Assembly: GCA_001584585.1 (NCBI GenBank)
Contig: LSYV01000003.1
Location: forward strand, 1,221,811 to 1,285,810
From: Gonium pectorale
Taxonomy: Eukaryota > Chlorophyta > Chlorophyceae > Chlamydomonadales > Volvocaceae
DNA: 64,000 nt
Direction: 5' to 3'
The stretch's first letter is position 1; every line of letters starts with the position of its first letter. Positions 1 through 11,841 of the stretch are shown here, piece after piece. The translations under genes and the position numbers were made by a program. The notes below the pieces were generated by a model that saw only the letters and a program-made list of their open reading frames with translations, was not told where the DNA came from and searched no databases.

Positions 1-32
1 TCGTATGCGTTGTTCCTTTTCAACACACGTAC
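1..32 (+). repeat. Dispersed repeat element A, copy 1 (truncated by window edge)
   Basis: TCGTATGCGTTGTTCC... followed by TTTTCAACACAC matches the right-hand half of the ~50-bp element seen complete at 16208 and 20556. It lies in an intron of the CRTISO-like gene and is followed by a CA-rich stretch, as in copy 4. Confidence 0.7.
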
Positions 33-107
33 TATACGCATACATAACACACACACGTCCTTGCTTGCTTGCTGAAGTATACTATGATGCATGTAACACA
101 CGCACAC

Positions 108-3100
108 CTGCGCCTGTCAAGTCCCTTCCACAGCTCGTACGGTTCCGTGGCGGGGAGGTAGGCGTGCAGGCAGTGCTTGCCCGGGGGCGCCATTGAGGGG
201 TCCTTGACGGACTGCGGAGGAGGCAGCCATCACAACAATTGTGGACAAACAAAGCCACTTGCAGTAGTTAAAAGCAACCCCAGATTCAACAAAAAGGAGA
301 AAACACAGGGACAGGAACGAGTGTGGCGCTCGGCGCGAAAGCACGGCCACGGCGCGCCGGCGCCAGCCACCCAGCCGCTCCGCGGCTCGCTCACCGGAAT
401 GCTAATGAGCACCACATTCTGGGGCGCCGCGACGCCGCTCTCCCAGGTGTTGACCACGATGTGGTGCAGCTCAAGGTCAGGGTCCAGGCCTGTGCCACAA
501 GGGGTGCCGGTAACAGGCCTGTGAAAGGGAAGCCCTGGCTCCTGTCTTCCTGTTACCACTCATGAGCACAGGCGTAGGGTGACGGCGACATGGGGGCATA
601 AACACTGTAAGGGCGTCAACACTGGGGCACCCACTCAAGGCCGATCCTTCAGAAAGTGGCGGGGGCGGCAGCGGCAACTGCGCACGCTTGACGTCCGAGC
701 GCGCAAGGCCAAAGAGTTGCGTCGTTCTCTGGTATAAGGGCGGCCGCATGTGCTGCCGCTGCAGTTGCTGCCGTTGCCGCCCAAAGAGGCAAGCCGTACC
801 CTTCGAGCGCTAGCAGCCCGTGGCCCCCAGGGCCCACCCGTTGCGTCAAAGCCGATGTGCAGGTGCATGAAGGACGGGCAGGCGGGCGTCTCCACGCAGC
901 TGCGGCGCCACTGCTCGGGCAGGCGCTCCGCAGGCAGCAGCTTCAGGGTGTCCCACACGCTGGCGTTCGAGATGACCGCCTGATGTTAGAGGTGCAGGGG
1001 CCCGAGGCACTTTTGGGGGAACTGCGTATGCGCCGGGGCACATACAGGCCCCATCCACTGTACTCTCGGCGCCAAACCCTTGACGCCCTGGCGCCCTTGC
1101 ACTGCAACCGCATTTGCAACTAAACATGGCCCCCTTGACATGCCGAGACCTTTTGCCTAGAAAAGGCCACAATATAACAAAAAACTGATGGAAAAACAAA
1201 CAGAAAAGGTGTTCGTCAAGCAGCCCGTCACACTCCTGGAGGCCGGAGTTGCCGTACTATGCTGCCGGAATCGGCGACTTCGCGTGCGTACAAGGACGCC
1301 CACTGTCCTGTGTCACAACGCACCTTGCACGCCTTGATGGTGCCGCCGCCACGCAGCGCCACGCCCGTCGCCGCACCCCTGTGACGTGGCCAGCAAGGGA
1401 AGGCACACGAGGCAGCACGGTGGGCCCCATGATCCGCGGGTGCAGAGGATGTCGGCCCGTGCTTTGACGGGCCTAACAGCCGAGCAAATGGCAACATCTG
1501 TGGAGCGGACAGTACAGCAAAGTTACACACGCAAGGCTCCACCACCCGGACCCGCATAAACGCAGGTGCACTCCCGGAGCGGTGTGCCGCGAGCGGGTAG
1601 CGCCCACGGCCGGTCGGACAGAAACCTCTCCGCACCGGGAATCCAGCAGCACCCGCTCCACGTGGCTGCTCAGCATCAGCCGCCCGCCATGCCGCTCCAA
1701 CCCGCCCACCAGGCCGTCCACCATGGCCTGACAGGAGGAGGGGCGAAGCAGGGGCACAGGGGCAGTGTGAGTATGTGTCCGGGTCAGCATGGATAGGCCA
1801 TAGGCGCAACTGCAGTGCCGCTCAACACCCACACGCATTAGTTCGGTCGCGTTTTCCTTCGCGGCGCACCTGCGATCCTCCAATAGGGAAGTCGAGGAAG
1901 CAATCGGGTCGGTACCACTCGTTGAACATGAAAGCCTGAAGGCGGGCGGCGGGGCGGTAGTGCGATGTGTAATAGAGTGTGTGAAAGGGGTCCGACGGGG
2001 CACTGTGTCCATGTGCATGAAACCGCTGTGGCGTGCACGACACGGGCGCTAGCTGCGTGCAGCGGTGCGTCATGAGCCTGCTACGAGGGGAGAAATGCCC
2101 TAGACGCGACAGTTGCAGGAGTCTGTACGGCCTACATGTTTTGGCCTATGGCCTGGCGCATAGAGCTCACCACCTCAGCCGCGATGGTTCCGTTTGCTGG
2201 CAGGCCGCTGAGCAGAAAGGACAGCAAGTCCAGCCAGTTGCGGATGAAGGGATCCCGGATGTTGGCGGTGTCAAGCACGGTGGAGAAGGGGCCCGTCAGG
2301 CGGGCAGCGTCGCCTGGGGGAAAAGGCCCCGGTGCAAGAGACGTGCGGGTGGAGGACGCATGGCTGCGCGTTGCCGAGTACAAGCAGTACAATAGCAGGT
2401 TTGCCATTGCAAGCGAGGAAACCTGAGGCCGTTGCACACGGGGCAAAGACCACAGAGAGCGCGGATGCATCCCACACATGCCACGTGCCGCCCCATCAGC
2501 CACGCAAAGGCCCAGCGCGCCCTTTACCATCGACCCGTGGGCCACTTATGCCAAGTCATGCCGAAACCTTCTTGTAACTGCGGCACAAACCGCGAAATGT
2601 CGGTCTCAGGGCGCAAGCTACCGTAGTGGTCCTGGCGGCATCCGCTCTGTCTCTGTCTGTGCATGGACGAGGCTTACCTCCGGATGCGATCAGCGCCGGG
2701 AAGTAGCGCGCGATGGCCGTGAGCAGCACACCGGGGTCGTAGCTGGGCGGGCGTTAGGGCAAGGATTGTGTGGTGACTCAGGGCCAGTGCCGCGGTTTGT
2801 CAGATACTGCTACCACGATGCTCGCTTTTGCAGCAGTTGAAGCGGAAAGCAGCACAGGCTGGGTGCCTTACTTGCCTACGGTTGGTTAAGGAGAGTGGCG
2901 CCGCTTCGTCGTTGACAAGCACATATCTGACACGGGCATGCCCAGGAGCCTGGGTGCAGGCGCCAGCAGGGCGCAAGTCCCAAGGATGCACGTCACAGCG
3001 TTGCCCCGACATAATTCGATAGACAAGGAAACAACGCTGCCCGCCACAGGCGCTTGCCCCTACCGGAATGCTGTAGGCGGCATCAGCGTCGCCGCCTTGG

Positions 3101-5109
3101 CCAACGGCCGCATCACCTCCTGCAGCCGAGCCCACTCAGCGACTGCGTCCGGGCCGCGAATCTACGGCAACGGCGGCAGCGGGCGGTGGTGCATGAACAC
3201 GGCACTGTGCTGCCAGCAGGGCGCCTCAATTACAACGAGAGGACAGCAGCGCCCTCGAGGCGGAGGCAAGGTGACGCCACTGTGCGGCGGACTTAGCTTG
3301 GCGGCACGCCATGAGGAGCACAGGACACGGGCCTGGCGTGCGCACTAGCGGCCACACACCTTGGTCAGCACGTCGTAGAAGTTGTCATTGCCGATTCGCG
3401 TGAGGAAGGTGCCCTCCGGCACCACCACGTTCCAGGTGTTGTATCGGACCAGGTCCAGCTCCACGCCCAGCGCCGTCAGCACGTGGCTCAGCGGGTTGGC
3501 TTCCTTGCCGCGAGCAGACATGCCTGCGACGTGGCAGGCAGGAGAGGCGGGGCACACTGAGAACGGTAGGTACAGGCGATGGCTTGAAGGCAGCATACTA
3601 GCGAGGTTCCTGAGAGGAGAGAGACTTGCTGAAGGAGCACGCTTTCAGTGGCAGGCGGTAGCATGCAGGCCTGCAGGCTCGCCTGACTCGCACGGATGTC
3701 ACGCGCGTTGACATTTGACAGCCCCTCCGTGAACGAGGCACTTTTGACCGAGCACGCGGTTGAGGAAGACCAGGGGCGCGTGACTGTCGGCAACGCGGGC
3801 CCGACGCCCGGTACAACCCACCCGAGTACAGAGACGGGCCCGACTCGAAGTGGTAGCCGTCTTTTGACCATGAGTGCGCCGCACCGCCGGGGATGGAGTG
3901 CGACTCGCATACGGTCACCTTCGAGCCATTGGGGCAACGACGGGGCGAGAGGAAGGGCCCGTGCAGGAGGGCAAGGACACCGGGAGTGGTACGGTATGCA
4001 AGGGGCCGAACGGTGAAGATTGAGGGCGTGTATGCAACACATGCACACCTTTCGTGCGGAACAGGAGCGCAGGGAGGGCCGCAGGCCCGGTGTAGGCCGG
4101 ACGAGAAGCCCAGACAAGGAGGGTGGCACGACGAGCGCCGCCAGCGTCGCACGGTCCAGAGACATGTAAGTGGAGCACACGTGATTCGGCCGCGCGCAGT
4201 GTTACGCATACGCCAAGCGCACGCCACACAAGCCAACCGCGACCGCAGCCCAGGTGCAATGCGGTAGGGTGTGGCCTGAGCGGGCAAGCTCGTGTGCCGT
4301 GCACTTGTGCCATGCGCACTCGCCAATAGCCGTCTAACCTTGTAACCATACTTTGCTAGGAGCCCAGCGCAGCACAGTCCACCTGCAGCATCGCACAAGT
4401 ACAGGGGTATCTCCTGTGAGGGAACCCCAATCGTAGACGCGCAGCACCACGTTATGCGCGGTTCGAATACGGGAGCAGAAAGAACTTCTTAAAGACTGCA
4501 GAATCTCTGACACTGCGGCTCCCTCATGCTGTGCAGATTTGGTTTTTGGCGCAAAGGCAGCACGCGTGGTGGCTCCTAAAGCCTTTGGAAGCCAGCTGCG
4601 ACATCAGGCGGAGCAGGAGGGCACAAGGGTGCCACGACGTGCGCTGCCATTGTGCCGAGAGCAAATCTGCGGTACCCACATGCTTTCATGCACGCCAGGC
4701 GCATGATGACCCAAGGTGCCGCGTGAGGTGCATGCGTGGAGCGCACCCAAGCGCACTTCCCTGTGGGTTGCTAAACCCCCATGACACCACCACTAGCGCC
4801 GTAAGTGCACCAGGCAAAGACCAGAAAACAAAACGAGAATCGTGTGGCAAGGATATGCTTGCATCAAGCATCGGCTCTTTACAAGCTCTGCCATATTGAA
4901 AATCATGATTGGCAAGGATTTAATCACGAGCACTCACCGATGCCGCTCCCAATGACGACTATGTCGGTCTCGTGGCTCCGAGCCTCTCCGGTCAATGGTG
5001 GAGTGCGGGGCTTTGATTCTTTGACACTTGACGCTTGCGACCGAACAGTGACCGCGCATCGCCTCGACGGTCGCGCGAAATTAAAGTTGCGAGCCAGGCC
5101 CTGCTTCAT
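108..5109 (-). CDS. CRTISO-like FAD-dependent oxidoreductase (partial, 3' end outside window)
   Basis: Flavin-dependent oxidoreductase of the carotenoid isomerase (CRTISO)/phytoene desaturase superfamily, expected in the plastid. Exons: 5109-4938, 4382-4339, 3918-3822, 3523-3360, 3161-3064, 2742-2678, 2313-2171, 1935-1870, 1727-1636, 1378-1324, 979-838, 489-395, 211-108. They join in phase. The first ATG (5109) opens an Arg/Ser-rich transit-like leader, followed by the dinucleotide-binding motif DIVVIGSGIGG. Later landmarks are GPSLYSG, YNTWNVVVPEG, RNWLDLLSFLLSG, FNEWYRPDCFLDFPIGG, SNASVWDTLKLLPAE, FMHLHIGFDA, HHIVVNTWE and the C-terminal APPGKHCLHAY. Their order matches CRTISO-like plant proteins. 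A further short exon between 2678 and 2313 is likely (candidate near 2535-2570) but is not resolved; joining without it also keeps frame. Roughly the last 120 residues lie left of position 1. The exact substrate is unknown: CRTISO-like paralogues need not isomerise prolycopene. Confidence 0.92.
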
Positions 5110-5298
5110 GTTGCTAACCCTAAAACGACAAATTGGGGCCACGCTTGCGACTTGGATTTACTTCGTTCCGCGGGTGTGGTCTCTTGGTAGTTTCAGTTGA
5201 CGCCAAACACGACTGGTAAAGCTACCTGATGGAGCCCGCCGAAGGACAGTCACTATTTAGCCCGCACAACGGCTTTAGTGAGGGAACGGTCAAGGAAA
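5110..5298. promoter_or_regulatory. Compact bidirectional promoter, CRTISO-like / uroporphyrinogen-III synthase
   Basis: Only 189 bp separate the two divergent ATGs, so both transcripts must start in or very near this stretch. It holds one CCCTAAAA unit (5118-5125), identical to the Chlamydomonas-type telomere repeat and similar to plant telo-box promoter elements. No convincing TATA box was seen. That one promoter serves both genes is inferred from spacing alone. Confidence 0.55.
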
Positions 5299-7518
5299 AT
5301 GCATTCCCGCGCGCAACACCTTGCCGGACAAGCACGCGGAGGCGTCGCTTCGGCCAGCCGACGGACCGAGCTTACCGTCAGGGAATTAGGGATGCGCCGT
5401 CCAGCACTTCGAGACAGCGACGGGAGAAGCCCGCTTGCGGGGGCGGCGGAGCTGCCACTCTTGGGCAAGCGAGTAGTTGTTACAGGTAAGACGGGAGAGG
5501 ATTGGCGGGGGTTTGGGGTCATTAGGGCTGAAGAGCTGGGACGACTTGTGGACCCGACGCCCCCGGCACTACTGACTGCACCCTGGCTCCGCTTCAGCGC
5601 CACGACAGTACAGCCAGAAGCTGTCATCAAAGCTCATAAATGCCGGAGCACGGCCGCTTGTAGTGCCCGCCGTGCAAATTACGCAACTCCCTCATGACGA
5701 GCTCCTTCAGGTAACTCGGTGGAGGTCGTGGACACGGGGCCCCTTAGCATTGCATCGGTACATGCCGTACCTAATGCCCTGCCTCTCATCTTATACCGGT
5801 TTATCGGGTCGCCCATGATGCGGGTTGCCACTTGTATCCAGCAGGTGAGTTCAGACCCCACCGACCCATGGTTCAGTGCAGATGCGGGAGGGAATCCAAG
5901 AACTCATGCGCGACCCGGCCGCCGTCACCCACATCGCCTTCACCTCACGCAATGGCATCTTCGCATTCCTGGACCAGATGTGTGCCGTGGCCGGAGGTAA
6001 GAGGTTCACAAGGCAGGCAAGGATGGTCGCGATGGAAATGCGTTTCAAGTGAGGCATACAGGCGCGCCTGTCCTCATACTCGGTTAGCTCGCCCTCCCCT
6101 TTGATATTGTCCAGCGCCCAGAACCATACCACGTTTGACTGCCACTGCCCCCGCAGGCCTGGAACCCGCTCAGGAGTGGCTGGCGGGCAGCGGCGTGCGC
6201 CTGTGTGCGCTCGGGGCGGACGGAGAGGTGCTGACCGGGTTGGGCCTGCAGGTGCACGTGTCACCGCCCGAGGTAGGGCAGCCGGCGATAGCGTGCGGCA
6301 AGGCACCCGGGGGGTTGGGGGGTACGCGCCTGCGCCCTGTATCCGTGTGTGGCAGCGAGGGGCGTGGCATATTGGGGCTGGTTGGCAAAGGCGCAGGCGA
6401 GACCCAGGACGTTGACTACTGTAGCCTCTCGATTTATCCCATGGTTGCCAGGAGGTAGTCGGCCTCGTGCATCGTACGCAGGATCGCCCAAAACACATTG
6501 CGACTGGGCGTTCTCCCTTCCGCTGGTGCTCAGGCCTCCACGCAGGGCCTGGTGCGGGAGATGGTGCGGCTGGGCGAGGCGCAAGGAGCGCGGGTGCTGT
6601 GCCCCGTGCCGCTCGTTACAGGTGTGCAGGGTCCTGGGCGGAGGCAGGCCCGCCCCCCCACACATGCTCGCCCTGACCACCGATATTGAGCCCCCGTCGT
6701 TAAACGGCTGCAGGCGGCCTAGTGGAGCCTCCCGTGGTGCCTCGCTTCCTCCAGGCACTACATGTGAGTACCGGGCCCTGTGGACGAGAGCGGGTAGCTG
6801 GTAATGGGTTACAGCATACTGATGCATGGCAACACTCCCGTGGCGCGCAATGCACACATGCTGCGTCGACAAGTGCAATGGACACCACCGGTTCACGTTG
6901 TGTTGTTCGGTCATGGCTTGCCCTGTGACACCGCCCGTGGCCCCTTGCCAGGACGCTGGGTCGGAGGCGGTCCGCTTGCCCGCCTACCTGACGACGCTGG
7001 GCTGCCGCCCCGAAGACTGCGAGGCGGAGCGCTGGGCGCTGCTGGAGGGGCATGTCCACGCCATCGCATTCAGCTCGACCGCGGAGGTGCGGCCCATGAC
7101 AAAGGAAGGTTGCTCAGCCGCAGCCAGATACGGTAGTCGCGCCGGTCGCGCCCTTACAGCCGCCGGACCAACCCATGCAGCACTTGCTAGGCACACCTTC
7201 CTCTTGCACATTCGCAATCGACTTACCGTAGTTGTGCACGTGATCTATCCAGTTGTCTCATCTCTTATGCCCTCCTCCACGCCGCTGTCGCTCCCTCAGG
7301 CGCAAGGCCTGGTAACCCTCATGGGCGGCGCGGAGGCCCTGGCCACGGCGGTGCGGGCGCACGGCGTGCTGCTTGCGGCCCACGGGCCCTACACGGCTGA
7401 AGGCGCGCGCACGGTCACGGGGCTTCCCGTCCCCTGTGTGTCGAGGAGCTTCTCTACCTTTGACGGACTGGTGGCGGCGCTGGAGGAGCACTTCGCGGGT
7501 CTGGGCGAAGGGCAGTGA
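5299..7518 (+). CDS. UROS: Uroporphyrinogen-III synthase, plastid-targeted
   Basis: Cyclises hydroxymethylbilane to uroporphyrinogen III in the heme/chlorophyll/siroheme pathway. Exons 5299-5485, 5598-5710, 5882-5996, 6157-6272, 6534-6621, 6714-6763, 6952-7086 and 7300-7518 join in phase to about 340 aa. The N-terminal ~50 residues are rich in Arg, Ser and Ala, as expected of a chloroplast transit peptide, and precede LGKRVVVTG, the first strand of the HemD fold. Further landmarks are RPLVVPAVQI, THIAFTSRNGIFAFLDQM (the family's conserved S-x-N-G turn), LTGLGLQVHVSPPE, HVHAIAFSSTAE and LLAAHGPYTAEGART near the end, matching the family's T-S-x-T/G-x-x-T-A segments. Sequence similarity in HemD is always weak, but the order of motifs is right. 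The gene is divergent from the CRTISO-like gene, and plastid location is inferred from the leader. Confidence 0.9.
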
Positions 7519-9272
7519 TCGGGCAGCGTCGCGACACTCGGGGAAAAAATACGTGGTGCGGTATGGGTGAAGATTTGGGCCACTGAGGTGGCAAGGCGGG
7601 TGCTTGTGGCCCCTAATGATTGCAGGCCCCGTTGAGGCTCGGGAATCTGGTGGCAAAAGTAACAACCGCAACCGTCGGTTCGCGTGGGTTGGCGGTTTGG
7701 GGGTTTATGTTGCAGTCCTAAAGCTGCCGAGTAGGTCAGCTGCGGCGTTTGCATCAAAACCTTACAATACTTGAGCGGCAGCGCATTCCTGCCGACGTTT
7801 GTACGGCGAGCCCGCAGCACTCGGCATTCATGGGCCAATATATGGCCATCTACGCAGGACACTCATTTTAATTTATGGCAACATTATTTTGTGTATGCCC
7901 TGCTTTGGGGGCATGAGGGCGCAGATGGAGAGCCCGTGATCGCGTATGGTAGCGCCCTTTGGCGGTGCGGTCTGTTGCGCTGTGCGGCCCCTGATGCGCA
8001 GTACATAATGGCCCCCAGCTCCAGGTACACGGCGCTGCTGCCGTCTGCGTGCTGGAGCCCAGCCGGCCCACATGGTCGCGCCATGGCGCGCAGATCGCTT
8101 CTTGTTTTCATGCGAGCTCGCCAAAGATGCTGGCGGGAACCGACACCTTGACTTGGCGTGAAACCACCGTAAAGAAACCTGCAGAGATAGAGGGACTTGG
8201 CGCCGTTACGCTAGCTGGGTGTGGGTGGGCGAGTTGGCGTCCCTGGCGTCCCCATCTCCCCAAGCGCAGGCTGTGTCTGAGTGTCTCCTACGTTGGGCTC
8301 ACCAGCCGCAGGTGACTCGGTGCGAAGCACAGGCCGTCGGCGCGCACGTCGCCCTGCATGCAGGGCCTCGCCAACCGTCAGCAGGTCGTCCATGAGGGCT
8401 AACTGGCCAACGTAGTCCGTCCCAGGGCATGTGAACAGGTTGCAGCATCCAAATCGGGGTGCTGGGCTGCGGCGTCTGACAGCCGGGGATTATGGGGGAA
8501 GTGCCAGAGGACTGAGGCGAGGCCGGTTGCCTGTGCCTGTGGCGCTAGGCCATGCCAGTGGTCATGTGTGGTCACTTTTTTTTGCGGTTGTCCATTTCTT
8601 GTGTGCCAAACACTAGCCAATGTACCGACTCAGGGAGCGGCAGGGCCATAGGTGTTTGCAGTGCCGGCACTGGGGCGTCCTGTAGCCGGTGCCTGGACCG
8701 CCTGGGGCAACGGCTGTTGGTAATGCATGCCGCTGTGCAGTCGTGATGTTTTATTTCATGCAGAGTTCATTTGCGGTTTTCATCGTACGAGTGGTGCAAT
8801 GTCCGTCCTGGAAGGCAACCTTTGACAATCCGACACTCGCAACAGGCAACGGCCGGCCTCCGGGCCCAGGTTTGCTCGGCGGTCCACAGGGAGCCTCTAC
8901 TCCTTGGAATAGTGCCCAATAACAGGGCGCTTCAACCTGCACATTCGCCTCATGAGGACGGCGCCTCTCCCACCGAGACACAGGGACAGCAGCGGTTCTA
9001 CCGGGACTCCCTTTGCAACTCGAATGGTGTGATCCGTTCCGAAGGTTGGCACCTCCATGTGTAGTCTGTCGCTCGAAGGGGCCAAGCCACAGTCAACACT
9101 CCAGAGTCCAGACCGCCCAGACCCACTGACGATCCCCCTCCCTTCCGCTCACCCGGCGGCGCACTACAGCGGGCTCACTCTCCAAGACGGGATCCGATCA
9201 AAGCCGCTCGTACAATCCCACACTCTGAAAGGGTTACGCCTGCTCTCCATCTGTCGGTTCAGGGTAAATTCC
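7519..9272. other. Convergent intergenic region
   Basis: Lies between the stops of the synthase (plus) and the isochorismatase-like gene (minus). No spliceable reading frame with family-like sequence was found on either strand. It should hold two 3' UTRs. TTACA (TGTAA on the minus strand) occurs near 7764, far from the minus-strand stop, and no TGTAA was noticed for the plus-strand gene. Confidence 0.5.
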
Positions 9273-11248
9273 TCACAGCGCGCCCGCCCAGGCGGCCACA
9301 GTGGGCGTGGCTATCCCCATGCAGCGCATGTCCTCCAGGTTGGCCTCCTGCACGGCTTCACTCTTGGAGGCGGTGGCGTCGCTCAGCACCACCGTCTCGT
9401 AATCGTGCCCCAGAGCGTCCACCGCCGTGGCGCGGACGCAGTTGGGCGTCTGCACGCCGCACAGCGCCACCCGGCGGATCCGCAGGCGCCTGCCGGGCCG
9501 GTACCATGGTGCACGGGGTGCGGGGTTGCAGCAGCACGTGCAGTGGAGGTACCATGTTCAGGGATGGGTGGGTTCTGGGATGGGTGGGTGGGTGAGTGGG
9601 TGGCGCCAAACGGTGATGTGGCCGGCGAGCGCCATACGGATGCGGTGGCGTTGCCGCCCCGTGCCCTGACCTGACACGCCCTGTTTCAAACTAGTTAATT
9701 TCCATGGCCAAGGAGGCCAACACGGTAATGCACGCCCTTTGGCTCTGCAACTGACTCTCACGATACTGCAGACCGCCAAAGATCAAGGCCAGCAGGCCAT
9801 GCAAAACCCTGCATCCGTTGAGGCTTCCATGGCCATGCGGAGCACATCCGCCGCAACGAGGCGCCAGCGGAAAGTAATAGGAGCAGACTGCTGACCGCCT
9901 GCCTCAGCTTCACGGTTGACGCTACCCTGGTTCCCCACCTGCCCGCCGCCGCGTACCTGAGCACCAGGTCAAGGTGTGTGTGAAGGAAGGCGCTGAAGCG
10001 CTTCTTGACAATCACCAGCTCTCCCTGCCGCACCTCGAGGCCCTCCACCAGCTCTGCGCCTACAGTGGGTGAGAGGTGGTTGGAGCGATGGAACATGGCG
10101 ACAAACGGGGTCATCGACGTGCGTGAAGTACATATAGAGCCGGATGCGTTGAAGCATCAACCCTCACGAGAACAACACGGGCAGGCGCCGCCTTACAGCT
10201 CACCAACGACGCGAGAGAAGCAGCACTTGCACGGAGCAAGGTGCCGTGCAGCGGGCGCAGCACGCGCTATGGCCCACGGGTAATTCACACACTTAGGGCG
10301 CAAGGTGAGTCCGGAAGCGATTAGCAGGCAGCACCTGGGTACCGTATTACTGTCGCACCTTTCGTGCCAGGCACGGTGCTCCCTGCACCGCCGTCCTTGA
10401 AGAGGTGAGCCCGCGTATACTCCACGTCAACACCTGTTAGGCGGGACGGCCGTGTTCGCCGAACGTAAACGAATAGAGTCCATGAGGTGCGCACGTTATT
10501 TCCATTCGGGTACTCCTTGCATGCCGGCGCAGGTGCACTTAGGCGCAGCCGGGAGACATGCACCAGCCCGCATGCGATGCACGTCGAATAGACTAGGCGC
10601 ATCTCCGCACGGCATTGCATAGGGTAACCTCAGAGAGATATCTGGGTCGCATCGGGGGCTACGGTGGTGGTCGCCGCCGAACTAACATGCAGGGACATCA
10701 CCCCTTCCACTACCTCTGGAGCTGGGTCCTACCACGACGCCATCACTTTCGCGCTTACGCTCGTCGTATGCGTTTTCCTTTTCAGCACTTGTGCGCAATA
10801 ACCTGTTCAGATGAACCCTCCAATGGATGCTGACATCCGGTGCCCCATATCGCAATTCAAATCGTCTCAGGAGCCGTACAAGGCGTGCTCTGAGTTAACT
10901 TGCAGTAAACGGTGATGTACTGTGCCGGCTCTGCACCGCGTGTATGGCATAAAGCAACCCAGCCAATTAACCCCCTCGTCCCCCGTTTCCTTCTTCACAA
11001 CCCCCTCGTCTGCCACTCCCCGCCTCCCTCTTCATAACATCCTGCTGAGGGTCCCCACCTGACGCATCGTGCTCGCGAATAACCCAGATAATGGGCATTT
11101 GCTTGGAACGCGCGACCTCGATTGCCTCCTTGACCTTTGGCAGGCACCCCATGGCGCCAGCGACGCAGAGAGATGACGTTGGCAGGCAGAAATCATTCTG
11201 CATATCTATACAAATGAGGCACGATGCCATGGTCTCAGGTAGCGCCAT
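9273..11248 (-). CDS. Isochorismatase-family cysteine hydrolase
   Basis: Member of the cysteine hydrolase superfamily that includes nicotinamidase, isochorismatase and N-carbamoylsarcosine amidase. Exons 11248-11059, 10433-10359, 10059-9957 and 9489-9273 join in phase to 194 aa, a typical length for the family. The catalytic triad is readable: Asp15 in CIDMQNDF, a Lys (107/108) in VKKRFSAF, and Cys140 in LCGVQTPNCVRAT. The cis-peptide/active-site segment C-G-x-x-T-x-x-C-V is intact. Downstream, ETVVLSDATAS and the C-terminal MGIATP are also family-typical. No targeting leader is evident, so a cytosolic enzyme is likely. The sequence does not settle the substrate; ureidoglycolate/biuret-type or nicotinamide-type amidases share this fold. 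It is head-to-head with the coiled-coil gene at 11842. Confidence 0.9.
10692..10787 (+). repeat. Dispersed repeat copy 2 (elements B then A)
   Basis: Element A (10741-10787) is the CATCACTTTCGCGCTTACGC... unit also found at 16208, 20556 and, truncated, at position 1. Element B (10692-10715, GGGACATCACCCCTTCCAC...) recurs at 20626. Here B precedes A; at 20.6 kb A precedes B. The copy lies in the upstream part of intron 1 of the isochorismatase-like gene. Confidence 0.8.
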
Positions 11249-11841
11249 CGTGTTCGGGTGAGGCGTAATCAGCTGCAAGTAGATGAGCGGAGCAACACTT
11301 CAGGCTGGGACAGACAGAATTATACACAGGTGATGAGTACTCACGGCAAAAATGGGGTATCCTCAACTCGCATGGAGGGCAAAGGACCTTGGTGACCGGA
11401 CAACCGCCACCATCGCACGACGCCCATTGTAGATATGCAATGTAATGCGCTTGCACAGCCCGCTACTATCACGCCATTGTGCAATCGGTTCTGAGCATTT
11501 ATACATACAACCGCCAACCAACCCTTACACTTGGGGCCGCCGTTCTCTCTGGTGCAATGAACATGCGCTGCATACCGAACAATATGACGGCTCGTGTATA
11601 TCCGTGATTCTGACCAAGCTTTACGAAGTTGCTTCGAGCACCACCATAAAGCTAGGACCACGCCACTATAGTGTTGAAGCTTGAGAAGGGCGCTGCATAG
11701 AGTGATTTCAACCCGTGTTGACAACCGCGTGTTGCCGCTTTCTGTGCACGGCCGGCATAGTAGCCGACGGACTAGACGAAACGTCCACATCCAGGATATG
11801 AATTCTAATGATTTAATTGGCGAGCGGCAAGCATAGGCCAA
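11249..11841. promoter_or_regulatory. Head-to-head intergenic region, hydrolase / coiled-coil gene
   Basis: 593 bp between divergent start codons. It is noticeably more AT-rich than the flanking exons, as expected for a shared 5' flank. No specific regulatory motif could be assigned. Confidence 0.4.

Noticed and set aside
7771..8151. 127-codon plus-strand frame after the synthase gene
   Set aside because: No family resemblance, no supporting splice structure, and it lies where 3' UTR is expected.
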